Shown: positions 1 to 10,154, numbered from the stretch's first letter. The stretch is DNA of 30,240 nucleotides from an uncultured Bacteroides sp. (GCA_905197435.1 CAJJYX010000016.1:1-30240), one strand, 5' to 3'. Translations and numbers: made by a program. Notes: generated by a model from the letters alone, not told the origin.

Positions 1-393
1 TGCTGCCGCATCACCGCCTTCAGCCTGTGAAGCGATAATCTGATTCGCACTATTAATAAGCTCGTACAATCTTTCCCACAGGAAGCTCACACCTGCATTC
101 TCCGAATTCAATTCCTGATATCTGTAGAAGGGCACCTCTACTCCCTGAGTATCTCCGGGAGCACCGACATCCGTACCTACCTGCCAGCATCCTACAAATC
201 CCTGTTGGCTGGACATACCCCATATAGCTGCATACTGGCGATGCAAACCTACCAATTTCGCATTTACATCTGTTACTTCCGGACCATAATTAGAAAACAT
301 CTTCTCATCCAGAAAACTATCACTGCATGACGTACCTCCAATAACAAGCGCTGATGCAGCAAATGTAGTTAATAGTATATTTCTAAGTTTCAT
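1..393 (-). CDS. susD: SusD-like outer-membrane lipoprotein, N-terminal part (runs off the window)
   Basis: SusD-family proteins are surface lipoproteins that form the lid of the SusC transporter and bind the target glycan. I translated 131 codons from the ATG at 393 to the window edge. They begin with a hydrophobic signal followed by a lipobox (GGTSC) with the lipidation cysteine near residue 23, then CSDSFLDEK, the 'CxxFLD' start common in SusD proteins. Further on the text reads LWERLYELINSANQII, matching the first helical repeat of the family. The gene begins 13 bp after the susC stop, in the normal susC-susD order. The missing part lies left of position 1. The substrate cannot be told from this fragment. 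Confidence 0.93.
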   Translation of the reverse strand, partial: MKLRNILLTTFAASALVIGGTSCSDSFLDEKMFSNYGPEVTDVNAKLVGLHRQYAAIWGMSSQQGFVGCWQVGTDVGAPGDTQGVEVPFYRYQELNSENAGVSFLWERLYELINSANQIIASQAEGGDAAA

Positions 394-406
394 TGTTCTT
401 TCTTTT

Positions 407-3400
407 TTAGAATGTTAAGTTAATTCCAAACACATAACTCTTGGTCATCGGATAATTACTGCTATCATATACAGTTTCACCTCTTGTGGCATCCCATGAG
501 CTGTGACCACGAGCCACCTGACGAGCTTCAGGATCCCAACCTATCCAATCCGTGAAAGTGAACAGGTTACGTCCGCTTACATAAAGCTGCAAACCGCCTA
601 TACCCATCTTATGAAGCATTTTCTGCGGGAAGGTATAACTAAGAGTGATATCTTTGACACGCGTATAGCTGGCATCACAAGGAAAGCCATATCCATGTTT
701 GTTTGAGTTTTTACGCAATGAACGCCATTCGTTACTTTTGTTTTCCGGAGTCCAATAACCAATTTCTGTAGTGGTATTACGACGTCCCATTTCGTCACCC
801 GCCATACCTATCAACGAGTTATTCTTTTTCAGTCCTTGTGTAGTCTGGATAAAAATGCTCAATGAGAAATCTTTATAGGTAAACGTATTCGTCAGACCAC
901 CAATCCATTTCGGTGCTGTCTGTCCCTTGATCGTACGGTCATTGTCGTCAATCTTTCCGTCAGGCACTCCGTCAGGTCCACTGATATCCGCCAATTTCAC
1001 ATCACCGGCTTCCGCAATCGGATCCCACTTCAAATGGTCACCACGGGCAATTTCGTCTTCCTGCCAGATTCCTACCATCGTATAGTCATAAATCACACCT
1101 ATCGGATGTCCGAGGAACCAACGGTTACCCAGGTCGTTCTGTCCATCTCCATAAAGGTCTTTTATTTCATTCTTATTCCAGGAGAAAACCAAGCTGGAAC
1201 TCCAAGTAAAGTCTTTCGAAACAATATTACGGGAGTTCAAAGTCAATTCCACTCCTTTGTTAGCCGTTTCACCCATGTTGGAATATACAGTGTTGTAACC
1301 GCTTACTTTCGGCAAGTTACGTTTCAGGAGCAAGTCGTTTGTTCTTGAGAAATAGACATCAACATTACCGGACAAGTGGTTATTCCAAAGTCCGAAATCC
1401 AGACCTACATTGAAACTCTTGGTAGTTTCCCAAGTCAGGTCGGCATTACCCATCAAGTCATTGGGCCATAAACCGGCGTTCGAAGCTCCACCTAACGCCA
1501 ACATGCCCGAATCCATCTTCACACGTGACTGATATACACCGATAGCCTCATTACCGGCCTTACCGTAAGACGCACGCAATTTCAAGGAGTTCAACCAATT
1601 GCTGAAAGATTCCATAAATGATTCGCGAGTAATGTTCCAGCCCAAAGCAACGGAAGGGAACACACCGTACTTGTTATTGTCACCGAAAACGGAAGAGCCG
1701 TCACGACGAACCGTAAATGTAAACAAGTAACGGCTGTCATAAGAGTAGTTGATTCGTCCCATTTGTGAAACGGTAGTATAGAGATCGGTATAGGAAGATA
1801 CGCTGGGGGTCTCAGCACTACCCATATTATGCCACTGCTGGTCGTCATTAATGAATTTGCTAGCCATAGCTTGCGAACGTTGATACTTCTTACGTGAAGC
1901 TGCATACAAAGCAGTCAAATCCAAATGATGCTTTCCGAAATCACGGTTATATGCCAGGATATTCTCTATGGTATAACTTTGTGTCTCTTCATTCTTTATT
2001 TCAGCATAGCCTGTCTTGTTATTTACCGTCTTACCCTCATAGTTGTTATAGCGTTTGGGCATATATGCATAACCGCCATTGAACTTATAACTCAATCCCT
2101 TAAGAGGCGAAACCAATTTTCCGAAATCCACCTCGGCATAACCGTTTATATTGATATTCCATTGGCGGCGTTCAGGGCTGGTCGTGGTCCACATCAGCGG
2201 ATTGGTGAACAAAGTCTCACTATACATCGGATTAATACAATAGCTGCCATCTTCTTCATACATTCTTGCATAAGGAGACATTGCCTCAGCCATCAGGAAA
2301 TTAACACGTCCGCCATCACGATTATGAGATACGATGTACGAATTGGTTCCCACTTTCATATAATCGGTCACATTCATATCAATGTTGGTACGGATAGAAT
2401 AACGCTTGTAGTCAAATCCTTTCAACACACCTTTCTGGCTCATATAATCAGCAGAAATGTAATACTTCACATTTTCCGCCCCACCACCGATACTCACGTT
2501 ATGGTCCTGAATGATACCTGTCTGCGAAACGGCGTCAATCCAATCATTCTCTATACCTTTGGCTTGATTGTCTGCCTCATAACTGTTCTTTACAAACTCA
2601 TTATACATAGTCTCCCCAGGATTCTGGGTCACATAATCCCTATAACGCTGAGTGATTTGCGCACCATCGCAGAAATCCAGTTTATGAGAGAAATCCTCTA
2701 TGCCCAGATATCCGTTATAGCGGATAGTAGGTTTACTTGAAGCACCCCGTTTGGTCGTTATCAAAATAACGCCGTTAGCTCCATTTGTACCGTAAATGGC
2801 CGTAGCGGAAGCATCCTTCAGGATTTCCATGGATTCGATATCATTCGGATTGATATCATTCAATGTCCCTCCCGACTTGCTGATAGGCACACCGTCCACC
2901 ACAATGTACGGACCGGAATTGGCATTGATAGAATTCTGGCCACGCACCAAAGCATCTGGGGCATCTCCCGGAATAGAAGAGGTTTGTGTGATAGTGACAC
3001 CGGCTACAGCCCCTTGTACTGCCTGCAAGACATTGGTCACAGGAAGTTTCCCCAAACGGTCTTTGTTGACGGAAGTCACAGAACCTGTCACATCAGATTT
3101 CTTCTGCACACCGTAACCTACAACAACCACCTCATCCAGCATCTCATTGTCGTCTTGCAGAGTAACATCCAACAGCTTACCGAATTGCGCTTTCACCTCT
3201 GCGGTCGTATAACCGATAAAAGAGATTTCCAACGTAACACCAGAAGCCACATTAAGACTGAAGTTACCATCGATATCGGTAATCGTACCATTACTGGGAT
3301 TTCCCTTTTCACGGACATTGGCACCGATGATCGGTTCACCCGTGGAGTCTTTTACTATACCCGAAACAGATTGTTTCTGTTGTTGAACCATCTGCACAGC

Positions 3401-3511
3401 AGGAACATTATCACCCGCAAGCACTGCCAAGGGATGGGTCGTTATGAAACCCGTGCAGATCAATAAGGCTGTAAAAGCCTTGCGATTTCTTTTGAAAGAA
3501 TTAAGATTCAT
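407..3511 (-). CDS. susC: SusC-like TonB-dependent outer-membrane glycan transporter
   Basis: A 1034-residue SusC/RagA-type transporter that imports oligosaccharides across the outer membrane using TonB energy. Residues 1-32 form a signal peptide. About 48-122 is a carboxypeptidase-regulatory-like domain (VSGIVKDSTGEPIIGANV). The TonB box region and SusC signature follow (DEVVVVGYGVQKKSDVTGSV), then the plug (about 135-255, with the family text ILKDASATAIYG) and a beta barrel ending in a C-terminal phenylalanine, as outer-membrane proteins do. No N-terminal STN domain is present, so it is not built to signal through an anti-sigma factor. That fits control by the adjacent hybrid two-component gene. 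It is the first gene of a minus-strand operon with the SusD-like gene and has a leader of roughly 150 bp. Substrate is inferred only from the neighbouring enzymes. Confidence 0.96.
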   Translation of the reverse strand: MNLNSFKRNRKAFTALLICTGFITTHPLAVLAGDNVPAVQMVQQQKQSVSGIVKDSTGEPIIGANVREKGNPSNGTITDIDGNFSLNVASGVTLEISFIGYTTAEVKAQFGKLLDVTLQDDNEMLDEVVVVGYGVQKKSDVTGSVTSVNKDRLGKLPVTNVLQAVQGAVAGVTITQTSSIPGDAPDALVRGQNSINANSGPYIVVDGVPISKSGGTLNDINPNDIESMEILKDASATAIYGTNGANGVILITTKRGASSKPTIRYNGYLGIEDFSHKLDFCDGAQITQRYRDYVTQNPGETMYNEFVKNSYEADNQAKGIENDWIDAVSQTGIIQDHNVSIGGGAENVKYYISADYMSQKGVLKGFDYKRYSIRTNIDMNVTDYMKVGTNSYIVSHNRDGGRVNFLMAEAMSPYARMYEEDGSYCINPMYSETLFTNPLMWTTTSPERRQWNININGYAEVDFGKLVSPLKGLSYKFNGGYAYMPKRYNNYEGKTVNNKTGYAEIKNEETQSYTIENILAYNRDFGKHHLDLTALYAASRKKYQRSQAMASKFINDDQQWHNMGSAETPSVSSYTDLYTTVSQMGRINYSYDSRYLFTFTVRRDGSSVFGDNNKYGVFPSVALGWNITRESFMESFSNWLNSLKLRASYGKAGNEAIGVYQSRVKMDSGMLALGGASNAGLWPNDLMGNADLTWETTKSFNVGLDFGLWNNHLSGNVDVYFSRTNDLLLKRNLPKVSGYNTVYSNMGETANKGVELTLNSRNIVSKDFTWSSSLVFSWNKNEIKDLYGDGQNDLGNRWFLGHPIGVIYDYTMVGIWQEDEIARGDHLKWDPIAEAGDVKLADISGPDGVPDGKIDDNDRTIKGQTAPKWIGGLTNTFTYKDFSLSIFIQTTQGLKKNNSLIGMAGDEMGRRNTTTEIGYWTPENKSNEWRSLRKNSNKHGYGFPCDASYTRVKDITLSYTFPQKMLHKMGIGGLQLYVSGRNLFTFTDWIGWDPEARQVARGHSSWDATRGETVYDSSNYPMTKSYVFGINLTF

Positions 3512-3674
3512 CGTTTTCTTTAATTATTAGATAAGTAAGGTAATTGATAATTTCTCTTTTGTTATTCCTTATTTATATAAAAGGATAACTTTACACTTCC
3601 GACGTTCTCAACAAAGGTTAATTCTATGTTTTCATAAGCATTAAAGGTTTAATAGTTGTTTCCTTTTCCTTGTG

Positions 3675-3682
3675 CAAACTTA
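3675..3682 (-). promoter_or_regulatory. Candidate -7 box for the susCD operon
   Basis: On the minus strand the sequence is TAAGTTTG, an exact match to the Bacteroides -7 consensus TAnnTTTG, about 165 bp upstream of the susC ATG. No TTTG lies at the usual 19-bp distance upstream. An activator-dependent promoter, as expected for a regulated susC operon, would explain the weak -33 side. Confidence 0.45.
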
Positions 3683-3855
3683 AAAAATATTATAATAACA
3701 AGGAGAATAAAAATCAAGCAGGAAAGGTAGAAAATCATTCATAGCCGGGAATAAGTGTTTTTTGACTATTTATTTATCGTGCCTTGACGAATTTTTAGTG
3801 GCAGAATGCAGAATTTCTACTCTCTGTTACAGAGACATCATTCAAAGAAATATGC

Positions 3856-3863
3856 TACTTTTG
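3856..3863 (+). promoter_or_regulatory. Candidate -7 box for the regulator gene
   Basis: TACTTTTG matches TAnnTTTG exactly and ends 22 bp before the ATG at 3886, which would give a very short leader. No clear -33 TTTG is seen at the standard spacing. Confidence 0.5.
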
Positions 3864-3885
3864 TTCCATCGAAACAAAACATACC

Positions 3886-6800
3886 ATGAAACACACCAAC
3901 ATCCTTTTTATGATCTTCTTCCTGAGCATATTGGCTGCACCTGCCAATATATCAGCACAGCCCTACCGCATATCCCATTTGGGCGTGGATGACGGACTCT
4001 CCAACAACTATATAGTCAGCCTTGCCCAAGACCGGAAAGGATACATCTGGATAGCTACAGAATCTGGATTGAACCGTTTCGACGGACAGCAATTCATCGT
4101 TTACAATAAAAGCAATTCCGGGCTGAGCAGCAATGAGCTGAACGCCCTGCTTGCCGACCCCAAGCAAGACAAGATATGGATAGGTACCCAACGCGACGGA
4201 TTATGCTGCTTTGATTATGAATCGGAAACAATCACCTGCCTAAAGACCGGAGAAAACCAGCTTGCCAGTAATGACATCCCCTACCTCGCCCAGGCATCGG
4301 ACGGAGGAATCTGGATTACCCACTACCACATGGGAATACAGCACTATGACACACAAAAAGGGCTATTCTCCACCGCTTATAACAATAAGACCATAAAAGG
4401 GCTACCCGGACGCTACTGGACCGGAATGGACGACGGAGAAGGTAATCTCTACATAGGACACGTGACCGACGGGCTAAGTATCATAGACATGAAGAGAAAC
4501 ACCCTCCGCAACTATCGGCACGACCCGCACAACCCAAACAGTATCCCCGGCGATGAAGTCTTTTCCATCTGCATCGACCATAACAAGAATGTGTGGATAG
4601 GGACCAACAAAGGGGCTGCCCTTTTTAATCCTGCCACCCAGCAGTTCACCGCGTTCCGGCATAAAAAGGAAGATGAATATTCCCTGCTTCCCGGAACGGT
4701 AATGGACATCAAGCAGATGAAAAACGGTGATCTTTGGTTTGACACCAGCATGGGAGGCATCAGCATACTGAACATGCAAAGCAACACCTTCACGGATGCC
4801 CGGAATATCCGCTTCCGGAACATTACCGCCACCAACGATGAATACGGACTGACCGGTCCCTATGTGAGGCGTATGCTGCAAGACTCTTTCGGTAATATAT
4901 GGATAGGAAATTACCGGGACGGACTGGACTTCATCAGCTATGAGCCAAGCATATTCAACACGCTGCGTTATACGGCAGAAAAACAAGGGAAAACCCGTTA
5001 CAAACAAGTGTGGAGCCTCTGCATGGACCACAAGCAACAGTTGTGGATGGGCGGAGAAAGCGAACTGGCACTTTATAGAAAAGGAGAAAAAGTACAAGTA
5101 ATCTCCCTGCCAACCTCCTCCTCCCACCCGCGCGCCTACATCAGAGCCATCCATGAGGACAGCAAAAAAAGAATCTGGATAGGTACCTGGGAAGCAGGTC
5201 TGTTCTACTATGAACCCGAAAAAGGCAAATTCACCTCAGTCCACGATAACAGTTCACAACCGGCAGACATCCGCTGCTTTTATGAAGAACCGAACGGAAA
5301 GATGTGGATAGGCAGCCGCAACGGGCTTTACTCTTTCTTCAATGAAACGCTGACCCATGAAACATCTGTAAACGAACAACTGCAAGACCATATCGTACAG
5401 GGCGTCTGCCGCGACCGGGAAGGCAAACTATGGGTAGGGACTTTCGGTAAAGGCATCTTCATCTTCAATCTGCAAGGAAAACTGCTGAACAACTACCAGA
5501 AAGACAACGGATTCCCTTCGAATGCCGTCAATTCCCTGACAACCGATTCGCAAGGACGTATATGGGTAGCCACGCGCGAAGGTGCCATTCTCTTCCCCAA
5601 TACCCGGACACCCGACAATTATCAGACTTTCAGCAATGCCGAAGGACTGATAAACACGCAGGTACGTGCCATCCGCGAGGATCGCGACGGCAATATCTGG
5701 ATAAGTACCAATGCCGGAATCTCCCGTCTGAACGAAAGCCAGAAGACGTTCTATAACTACGACCACCGCGACGGAATCCCTTTGGGTGACTTTATGGACG
5801 GGGCTTCTGCACTGGATGCCGAAGGTAAACTTTACTTCGGTTCACAAAACGGAACGTGCCTTTTCGACCCTTCTTCACTTTCGGCCGCGCAAATCATAGC
5901 TCCCGCCACCATCACGCGCTTCTTTGTGTACAGCAAACAGACGGAAAGCAAGGATGTGGAAGTATCACTTCCACTGGCATCCGGCAAAATTGCATTGCCA
6001 TACAATAAAAATACTTTCAAAGTTTCATTCAACGTACTGGACTATACACAGAATTCACAAGTAGAATTCGCTTATATGATGGAAGGGCTGGAAGATATAT
6101 GGTACAATACCCAAGGAGAGAAACAGGTTACTTTCCGGAACATACCTCCGGGAAAATACAACTTCAAGATTAAAGCCCGACTACGGAACCAGGAGTGGGA
6201 GGAAAAGATAGCCACTCTTCCCATTACCATTCATCCTCCCTTCTGGCTGGCATGGTATGCCAAATTGGTATATTTCTTTATAGCCGTTACTCTCATCTAT
6301 ATCATAATCAGTTTCTATAAGCGTAAGCTGGATCTGGAAAGCAGTCTCGAAGTAGAACGCAAAAACAGCCAGAACAAGCAAGAGCTGAATGACGAACGCC
6401 TCCGTTTCTACACCAACATCACCCATGAATTGCGCACTCCCCTCACGCTGATATTGGGGCCACTGGAAGATTTGCTCAGTGACAACAGCCTATCTCCCAA
6501 GCACGCCAACAAAATCAGTATCATACATGATAGTGCCGCCCGCCTGCTGAACCTTATCAACGGCATACTGGAATTCCGCAAAACAGAAACCCAGAACCGC
6601 AAGCTATCCGTGGCGCGGGGTGACATTTCCGAACTGGTACAGGAAATAGGGTTGCGCTACAAGGAACTGAACCGGAATCCCAAAGTCAACTTCCATGTCT
6701 GCATCAATACGGAAGAAACCCAACTCTTCTACGATGCGGACATGCTGAACACCATCTTGAACAATCTCTTGTCCAATGCAGCCAAATATACCTCGGAAGG

Positions 6801-7944
6801 CAGCATCACTCTCACCTTGGACTGTGTGGAGGAAAATGGTGTGAAGTATACGGAAATCAGCGTCAGCGATACCGGGCATGGAATAGCTCCGGAAGCCCTG
6901 CCGCACATTTTTGAACGATACTACCAGGCCAACAGCCCATATCAGGCTTCCGGCTCGGGCATCGGGCTGGCTCTGGTGAAAGGATTGGCCGACTTGCACG
7001 AAGCCACCCTCAACGTCACCAGTCAACTGGAAGTAGGTACTACCTTCAGACTGCGCCTCCTGACGGACAATATTTATCCTAATGCCTTGCATAACGATGT
7101 GCATCCGTCAAAGGGAGAAACCGAAAAAAGCCCATCGGCAGAAGAAAGCCAAACAGCAGAGGAGCAAGCAGAAGACGCCCGCCCACTACTGCTTGTGGTA
7201 GAAGACAATCCCGACATACGCGAATACATCCGCCACTCCCTCAGTGATGATTTTGATATATTGACGGCTGAAGACGGCAGCGAAGGCTGGACTTTAGCGC
7301 AGGAAAGGATTCCCAATATCATCGTCAGCGACATCATGATGCCGGTGATGGACGGTATCCAACTTTGCCGGTCGGTAAAAGAGGACATACGAACCAGTCA
7401 TATCCCCATCATCCTGCTGACGGCCAAAGACTCCCTGCATGATAAAGAAGAAGGTTATACAGCCGGTGCAGACTCCTACCTGACGAAACCATTCAGTGCC
7501 AAGCTATTGCACAGCCGTATCAACAATCTGCTGGAAGCACGCAAGAAACTGGCAGCCAGCCTGACGGAGGTTGTCCCCCATCCGGCGGAACCGACAACAG
7601 CAACCGATACATTAAACCCGCTGGACAACGAATTCCTTCAACGCATCACACAAATCATTGAAGACAACCTGGAAATGGAGAAGATGGATATTGCTTTCAT
7701 TGCCGATAAAATGTGCATGAGCCATTCTACCCTCTACCGGAAGATAAAGGGAGTAGCAGATATGTCGGCCAACGAATTTATCCGTAAGGTGAAAATGAGG
7801 AATGCCGTAAAGCTGTTGCTCTCCGGAAAATACTCCATATCGGAAATTTCCTACATGACGGGATTCAGCAGCGTCACCTACTTTAGACAATGTTTCAAGA
7901 ATGAGTTCGGAATGGCACCGAGCGAATACATGAAACAAAAGTAA
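3886..7944 (+). CDS. Hybrid two-component system (HTCS) sensor/regulator
   Basis: A 1352-residue single-chain sensor kinase and transcription factor of the type that controls Bacteroides glycan loci. Order of parts: signal peptide (1-25); two beta-propellers made of Reg_prop repeats (about 27-660, recurring 'IWIG/ATxxGL' strands); a Y_Y_Y domain (about 680-770, ending with GKYNFKIKA); a membrane helix (about 790-812); a histidine kinase domain with phospho-acceptor H847 in ITHELRTPL; an ATPase domain with N box near 958 and the GSGIGLAL box near 1023; a receiver domain with phospho-acceptor D1149 in VSDIMMPVMDG; and a C-terminal AraC-type helix-turn-helix (about 1245-1350). All key residues are present. 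The periplasmic propellers should bind an oligosaccharide released by the neighbouring enzymes and the AraC domain should activate the susC and hydrolase promoters. It faces away from susC and converges with the last GH43 gene. Confidence 0.97.
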   Translation: MKHTNILFMIFFLSILAAPANISAQPYRISHLGVDDGLSNNYIVSLAQDRKGYIWIATESGLNRFDGQQFIVYNKSNSGLSSNELNALLADPKQDKIWIGTQRDGLCCFDYESETITCLKTGENQLASNDIPYLAQASDGGIWITHYHMGIQHYDTQKGLFSTAYNNKTIKGLPGRYWTGMDDGEGNLYIGHVTDGLSIIDMKRNTLRNYRHDPHNPNSIPGDEVFSICIDHNKNVWIGTNKGAALFNPATQQFTAFRHKKEDEYSLLPGTVMDIKQMKNGDLWFDTSMGGISILNMQSNTFTDARNIRFRNITATNDEYGLTGPYVRRMLQDSFGNIWIGNYRDGLDFISYEPSIFNTLRYTAEKQGKTRYKQVWSLCMDHKQQLWMGGESELALYRKGEKVQVISLPTSSSHPRAYIRAIHEDSKKRIWIGTWEAGLFYYEPEKGKFTSVHDNSSQPADIRCFYEEPNGKMWIGSRNGLYSFFNETLTHETSVNEQLQDHIVQGVCRDREGKLWVGTFGKGIFIFNLQGKLLNNYQKDNGFPSNAVNSLTTDSQGRIWVATREGAILFPNTRTPDNYQTFSNAEGLINTQVRAIREDRDGNIWISTNAGISRLNESQKTFYNYDHRDGIPLGDFMDGASALDAEGKLYFGSQNGTCLFDPSSLSAAQIIAPATITRFFVYSKQTESKDVEVSLPLASGKIALPYNKNTFKVSFNVLDYTQNSQVEFAYMMEGLEDIWYNTQGEKQVTFRNIPPGKYNFKIKARLRNQEWEEKIATLPITIHPPFWLAWYAKLVYFFIAVTLIYIIISFYKRKLDLESSLEVERKNSQNKQELNDERLRFYTNITHELRTPLTLILGPLEDLLSDNSLSPKHANKISIIHDSAARLLNLINGILEFRKTETQNRKLSVARGDISELVQEIGLRYKELNRNPKVNFHVCINTEETQLFYDADMLNTILNNLLSNAAKYTSEGSITLTLDCVEENGVKYTEISVSDTGHGIAPEALPHIFERYYQANSPYQASGSGIGLALVKGLADLHEATLNVTSQLEVGTTFRLRLLTDNIYPNALHNDVHPSKGETEKSPSAEESQTAEEQAEDARPLLLVVEDNPDIREYIRHSLSDDFDILTAEDGSEGWTLAQERIPNIIVSDIMMPVMDGIQLCRSVKEDIRTSHIPIILLTAKDSLHDKEEGYTAGADSYLTKPFSAKLLHSRINNLLEARKKLAASLTEVVPHPAEPTTATDTLNPLDNEFLQRITQIIEDNLEMEKMDIAFIADKMCMSHSTLYRKIKGVADMSANEFIRKVKMRNAVKLLLSGKYSISEISYMTGFSSVTYFRQCFKNEFGMAPSEYMKQK

Positions 7945-7975
7945 CAAGGAGAGGTGAATCGTTTCTTTACCCCAA

Positions 7976-8119
7976 TTATCGAACTGACGTTATTTTAAGA
8001 ACCGGAGCAATATCATTGACTCGTTTTTCAGGCATATTTACCAGTAATCCTTGACCGGTACGCGTAAATGTGACTTTACCGTAGCCCGGCAACTCTACTT
8101 TACGAATCTTGTTTTTTAT
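7976..8119 (-). pseudogene. C-terminal remnant, probably of a GH29 alpha-L-fucosidase
   Basis: Directly after the stop codon of the GH43 gene, in the same reading frame, 47 codons remain open and end in TAA at 7976. The last 44 read as real protein, including VELPGYGKVTFT and LVNMPEKRVNDIAPVLKI. This resembles the C-terminal beta-sandwich end of GH29 alpha-L-fucosidases, as I remember the family. There is no start codon, signal peptide or catalytic domain, so it cannot be a working gene. The simplest reading is that a deletion removed most of a fucosidase gene that once followed the GH43 gene. Family assignment is from memory and could be wrong; that the stretch is former coding sequence is better supported than its family. 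Confidence 0.6.
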
Positions 8120-10132
8120 TTATTCAACATGAAAAGGCTTGCCCAGCACCAGCTTGTCTCCGGACAAATCGACCTCGAACAAATGGGGAATCCGGACATA
8201 CTTCCCATTCACTTCCTTATGGCTGTGCACGGCCATCAACCATTTCCCGTCCAACGTCTGGAACAACATTCCATGTCCGAAATCAGGAGGGGTAATCGGC
8301 TCTTCTTCCTGTATCCACGGCCCGTCCAAAGTGCCGCTCTCCGAATAGGCAACTCCTTGCGTGTAATTCTGGAACACCCAGCTCGTCCATATCATTCCCA
8401 ATCGTCCGGTAGCCGTCCTGAACAGCCACGGGCCATCAGTAACCCTATTCGGCAATACCTTGTCTCCCATCCTCTCACGGCTCCACGGGGATTCACTGGA
8501 ACGGAACAAAATCTTACCCTTACCGGCAGAACCGCTCAAATCGGGTTTCAACTCTATTTTCTCTACCGTACCGTTCCAGTTCTGCAACCATTCATGACAA
8601 TAAACCATATAAGGTTTCCCATCCTTGTCCACCCAGAAAGTCCCGTCGAGCGTAGCCATGGAGGCAGGAAGATAAATGGAATCTTTCATCGGCCGATAAG
8701 GACCGCCCGGACTGTCACTGACCAACACATGACTGGCACGGCGGGGGATTACATTCCCTTTCACCGTATCAATCTTTACGGCGTTATTCGTGAAAGTAGC
8801 AAAATAATAATACTTATCTTTATATTGGTGCAGCTCTGCCGCCCATATTTCCGGCTTAGCCCCCATCCATGACAACGAATCCGTCTCCGCCACTTTATGC
8901 GGTCCATCCCACAAGGCAAGGTCTTTGCTCTTCCAAAGCTGTCCGCCGGTACCGGTCATATAATACATGCCCGTCTTCTTGTCGGCCAAAATACAAGGGT
9001 CGCTCAGCCGGATTGAGTCCAGAGGGACATGGCTTCCGATGCCGTTTCTTTTCTTCCAGTACTCTTCCAGCCTGTCGGCTTCTTCCTTTGTTATTTGAAT
9101 GACAGAGCCATGCTTGGGCGACCGGAAGTTCACCGCCTTCATCACTCCCTCATTGAAATGGCCCAACGGCTTGAAGTGCACAAAATCCGTTGTCTCACAG
9201 AAACCGAAGTTATGGGGATTTATGCTGAATATGTCGTACATCACCACCCATTTATCCTCACCGATGCGCTTCCACACATTGGGTGCTTCGCAAGCGCCCG
9301 GCTCAAAATCGACCCACTTCGAATCATAACGGTAACCGCCATGGATGCTATCGGAAAATGCCATCCGGATACCTCCGGGATTCTCCTGAGCCACATACAT
9401 CATACAGTATCTACCATCGGGCAAGGGTGTGATATCAGCATCCAGCACCTGAATTTTAGGGTCGGGATAGCTGAAGAGCAGTTTAGGTTCGGTCACCAAG
9501 CGAGTGAAATCATCATCGGTATAGGCATAGTAAAGCTGTGTCTTGCCATTGCCGATACGCATCGTAAAATAAATCATCATCTTCCCGGCTACCGGGTCGT
9601 ATGTAGTTTCGGGCGCCCATGCGCAACCTATATTGCCAAACTTTTCGGGAAAAGCCTTGTCGATACGCACATTGCTGCGCGTCCAATGGATAAGGTCATG
9701 AGACTTCATCAGCACCAGCGCACGGTTGTTTCCCCAAGAATAGAGCTCGCCGTCACGTTCCCATTGCGTGTCGCGCAGGCCTTTCTCTTTGGCAAAGATA
9801 TGCAGGTCTGTCATACAGAGATAGAAAGCACCGTCCGGGCCACGGGAGATGTGGGGATCGCGAACTCCGCGTTGTTCGGCAATACTGTCACCGCCAATCA
9901 CAGGCTGTCCGTCGTTCACGGCGGTAAAGGTATAGCCGTCACGGCTGACAGCCATGAAGATGCTATGGGTAGGGTCGCTGAAAAACACAAAAAGATAGGC
10001 TCCCATATCTTTTTCGCGAGGTGGCTCGGACTTCCACTGTGCCGATAAAGGAATACTAAACAATAAACTTACAAGCAATACCAATCCCGCCTTTGCAGAA
10101 CCGGCAATTGATACAATCAAAGGGTGTTTCAT
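8120..10132 (-). CDS. Exported GH43-family protein with two propeller modules
   Basis: 670 residues, about twice a single GH43 domain. Signal peptide 1-31 (ends LSAQW), so probably periplasmic. Module 1 (about 40-345) has the GH43 five-bladed-propeller residues: base D92 in GVRDPHI, modulator D231 in VLDADI, acid E282 in CEAPNV. Module 2 (about 365-670) has D378 in LSDPCI and D496 in TLDGTF, but where I expect the acid glutamate the text is VTDGPW, with D566. Linkage specificity is not readable; alpha-L-arabinofuranosidase or exo-galactanase activity would suit the locus. It has its own -7 box and follows a terminator after the GH2 gene, so it may be transcribed alone. Module 1 resembles the first module of the other GH43 gene at 22379-24319. 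Confidence 0.9.
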   Translation of the reverse strand: MKHPLIVSIAGSAKAGLVLLVSLLFSIPLSAQWKSEPPREKDMGAYLFVFFSDPTHSIFMAVSRDGYTFTAVNDGQPVIGGDSIAEQRGVRDPHISRGPDGAFYLCMTDLHIFAKEKGLRDTQWERDGELYSWGNNRALVLMKSHDLIHWTRSNVRIDKAFPEKFGNIGCAWAPETTYDPVAGKMMIYFTMRIGNGKTQLYYAYTDDDFTRLVTEPKLLFSYPDPKIQVLDADITPLPDGRYCMMYVAQENPGGIRMAFSDSIHGGYRYDSKWVDFEPGACEAPNVWKRIGEDKWVVMYDIFSINPHNFGFCETTDFVHFKPLGHFNEGVMKAVNFRSPKHGSVIQITKEEADRLEEYWKKRNGIGSHVPLDSIRLSDPCILADKKTGMYYMTGTGGQLWKSKDLALWDGPHKVAETDSLSWMGAKPEIWAAELHQYKDKYYYFATFTNNAVKIDTVKGNVIPRRASHVLVSDSPGGPYRPMKDSIYLPASMATLDGTFWVDKDGKPYMVYCHEWLQNWNGTVEKIELKPDLSGSAGKGKILFRSSESPWSRERMGDKVLPNRVTDGPWLFRTATGRLGMIWTSWVFQNYTQGVAYSESGTLDGPWIQEEEPITPPDFGHGMLFQTLDGKWLMAVHSHKEVNGKYVRIPHLFEVDLSGDKLVLGKPFHVE

Positions 10133-10154
10133 GGTTACTATAATTTAAACTTTA

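Larger units (their letters stand above)
3512..3885. other. Divergent regulatory spacer between susC and the regulator gene
   Basis: These 374 bp are AT-rich and hold no credible gene. Each flank has a TAnnTTTG-type -7 box in the correct orientation (see the two promoter entries). A short dyad, CTCTG-TTA-CAGAG, lies at 3821-3833 just upstream of the regulator's -7 box and is a possible operator. The C-terminal AraC-type domain of the regulator presumably binds in this spacer, but I cannot identify its site. Confidence 0.6.
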
